In this document: positions 61,529-64,000 of the stretch, piece by piece
Numbering within the stretch: position 1 is the first letter of the stretch
How the letters are laid out: each line of letters begins with the position of its first letter
Source of the DNA: Cryomorphaceae bacterium
GTDB taxonomy: Bacteria > Bacteroidota > Bacteroidia > Flavobacteriales_D > Sanyastnellaceae
Length of the DNA: 64,000 nucleotides
Reading direction: 5' to 3'
Assembly (NCBI GenBank): GCA_016124575.1
Contig: WGNM01000007.1
Span: forward strand, 113,577-177,576
Translations under genes and position numbers: made by a program
Notes under the pieces: generated by a model
What the model was told of the DNA's origin: nothing
The model's database searches: none
The model's input: only the letters and a program-made list of their open reading frames with translations

Positions 61529-62314
61529 ATGAACTTAGATTTAACAGGTAAAACAGCTGTTGTTTGTGGCAGCTCACAGGGCATAGGAATTGCTACCGCC
61601 ACCGAGCTCGCGAACATGGGTGCTCGTGTTTTTTTAGTGGCTCGCAATCAGCAAGCATTGGAAGACGCCAAAAGTAAACTCCCAACCCCGCAAGGCCAGG
61701 AACACGGCTTTTTGGTTGCAGATTTTCAACATCCAGAGACGCTTGAAAATGCCTTGAACCAGTTTTTAAAATCGTATACAGCGCATATTTTGGTGAACAA
61801 CACCGGTGGTCCGCCAGCAGGCAATGCCATCGATGCCCTTGTCGATGAGTTCAGAATCGCCTTCAACCAGCACCTTATCTGCAATCACATCCTCGCAACC
61901 AAGTTGGTGCCCGGCATGAAGGCAGAGGGCTATGGACGCATCATCAATGTTATTTCTACCTCTGTGAAACAACCGCTGGCCAACCTGGGCGTTTCGAACA
62001 CCATTCGCGGCGCAGTAGCCAACTGGGCAAAAACCCTAGCAAACGAACTCGGCGCTTATGGAATAACCGTAAACAACGTTTTACCGGGCGCAACAGCCAC
62101 CGCTCGTTTGGACGCGATTATTCATAAAAAAGTCGAGACCACAGGAAAAGATTTCGACGAATTGCTTCAAGGCATGGCCAATCAAGTGCCCATGAAACGG
62201 GTTGCGCAACCCGAAGAAATAGGAAATGCAATTGCGTTTCTCGCCTCACCAGCCGCCGCATATATCAATGGAATCAACCTTCCTGTGGATGGCGGTCGCA
62301 CGGGTTGTCTGTAA
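61529..62314 (+). CDS. Short-chain dehydrogenase/reductase
   Basis: A 261-residue SDR. The NAD(P) motif reads GKTAVVCGSSQGIGIATA (about 6-23), and the end is FLASPAAAYINGINLPVDGG. Where the classical YxxxK active-site pair would be, the sequence reads SNTIRGAVANWAKTLANELG; the catalytic Tyr therefore looks replaced, with the Lys position uncertain. Substrate unknown. A perfect hairpin overlaps its stop codon (62311-62333). Confidence 0.8.
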   Translation: MNLDLTGKTAVVCGSSQGIGIATATELANMGARVFLVARNQQALEDAKSKLPTPQGQEHGFLVADFQHPETLENALNQFLKSYTAHILVNNTGGPPAGNAIDALVDEFRIAFNQHLICNHILATKLVPGMKAEGYGRIINVISTSVKQPLANLGVSNTIRGAVANWAKTLANELGAYGITVNNVLPGATATARLDAIIHKKVETTGKDFDELLQGMANQVPMKRVAQPEEIGNAIAFLASPAAAYINGINLPVDGGRTGCL

Positions 62315-62365
62315 GTGTACTTTATACACTTACTAATAGTTCTACATCCCGCCAGCGGCGGGGAT
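62311..62365. repeat. Two consecutive hairpins between SDR and gdhA
   Basis: Hairpin 1: GTAAGTGTA-CTTTA-TACACTTAC (62311-62333), overlapping the SDR stop codon. Hairpin 2: ATCCCGCC-AGC-GGCGGGGAT (62346-62365), with one extra G in the right arm, and a GC core like the 21-nt element in the RHS genes. No T-run follows either. Confidence 0.6.
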
Positions 62366-62379
62366 TTCAAAGAATTTAA

Positions 62380-63798
<1,419 letters not shown>

Positions 63799-63821
63799 GC
63801 ATTGAAAATATCTTTCTTGAA

Positions 63822-63853
63822 AGCGGCTGTTATACGACAGCCGCTTTTTTTTT
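63822..63853 (+). terminator. Rho-independent terminator after gdhA
   Basis: Stem AGCGGCTGT / ACAGCCGCT with loop TATACG followed by nine T residues. Confidence 0.88.
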
Positions 63854-63866
63854 CGTCCCAATATGA

Positions 63867-64000
63867 TTATCCGCAAAGTTGCCCAGCAAATCGAATCAAG
63901 GATTCTACTGCTACTTTGAAAATTTGAGATTCATCTCTGAGGTTAAAGCGGAAAACAAATTCATCTAGGTATAGTTGCAAGTAATATGGCATAACGAAAT
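63867..64000 (-). CDS. C-terminal end of a probable IS1595/ISXO2-like transposase (partial)
   Basis: The minus strand is open from the right edge and encodes YLQLYLDEFVFRFNLRDE, then SQIFKVAVESLIRFAGQLCG and a stop. The YLDEFxFRFN motif is typical of the C-terminal region of ISXO2-like (IS1595 family) DDE transposases. Only about 44 residues are visible, so the call is tentative and the rest lies outside the window. Confidence 0.45.
   Translation of the reverse strand, partial: FVMPYYLQLYLDEFVFRFNLRDESQIFKVAVESLIRFAGQLCG

Overview
The window looks like a chromosomal segment of a Bacteroidota bacterium, most likely Flavobacteriales-like. The evidence is proteins ending in type IX secretion (T9SS) sorting domains, a PorP/SprF homologue, DUF5686 outer-membrane proteins, Bacteroidota-style -7 boxes (TAnnTTTG), and the yceD-rpmF-fabH-accB-accC gene order. 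No tRNA, rRNA or CRISPR array was seen.

Layout. 1-23.8 kb is mostly housekeeping: a truncated WD40-like/beta-barrel protein, a half-size TSUP permease with an M20 amidohydrolase, recQ, kdsD-tatC, a DUF5686 protein, an XRE regulator, lptB, ribE, a T9SS type B protein, pepA-pdxA, yceD-rpmF-fabH-accB-accC, and a T9SS type A protein. 23.8-39.0 kb is an accessory island. 39.0-64 kb returns to core and envelope genes: a heptose adenylyltransferase, two UPF0104 flippase-like proteins, panD, a translationally chained T9SS-type surface operon (fibre-like protein, type B CTD protein, PorP/SprF, OmpA), DUF3109, a second DUF5686 protein, a DUF4143 ATPase, a radical SAM/SPASM enzyme, a PLP trans-sulfuration enzyme with kynurenine monooxygenase, methylmalonyl-CoA epimerase, an SDR and glutamate dehydrogenase. 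The right edge holds the C-terminal end of a transposase.

The island is the most unusual part. On the minus strand, from about 37.1 kb down to 25.6 kb, lie four orphan RHS C-terminal cassettes and one truncated remnant. Each complete cassette carries a near-identical RHS core followed by an unrelated C-terminal tip, and is followed at once by a small gene that is the likely immunity partner. One tip has a zincin HExxH motif. Three of the four partners carry a signal peptide, lipobox or N-terminal membrane anchor, which suggests envelope-acting toxins. Two cassettes carry the same 21-nt palindromic element inserted in frame in the RHS core, and a dispersed ~49-bp repeat marks cassette borders. 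No full-length RHS gene is present, so the array looks like a silent or exchangeable store of toxin tips. Around it sit an AbiE pair, a Fic protein with an AbiEi-like N-terminus and a 3 x 24-bp operator-like repeat, an XRE + antitoxin + RelE module, a second RelE-type module, an orphan immunity candidate and a broken IS3 orfA.

Other recurring patterns are possible leaderless promoters (a -7 box 4-6 nt before the ATG), paired palindromes in front of the DUF4143 ATPase, a RecQ without its zinc cysteines, and a ~600-bp minisatellite at 52.8-53.4 kb.
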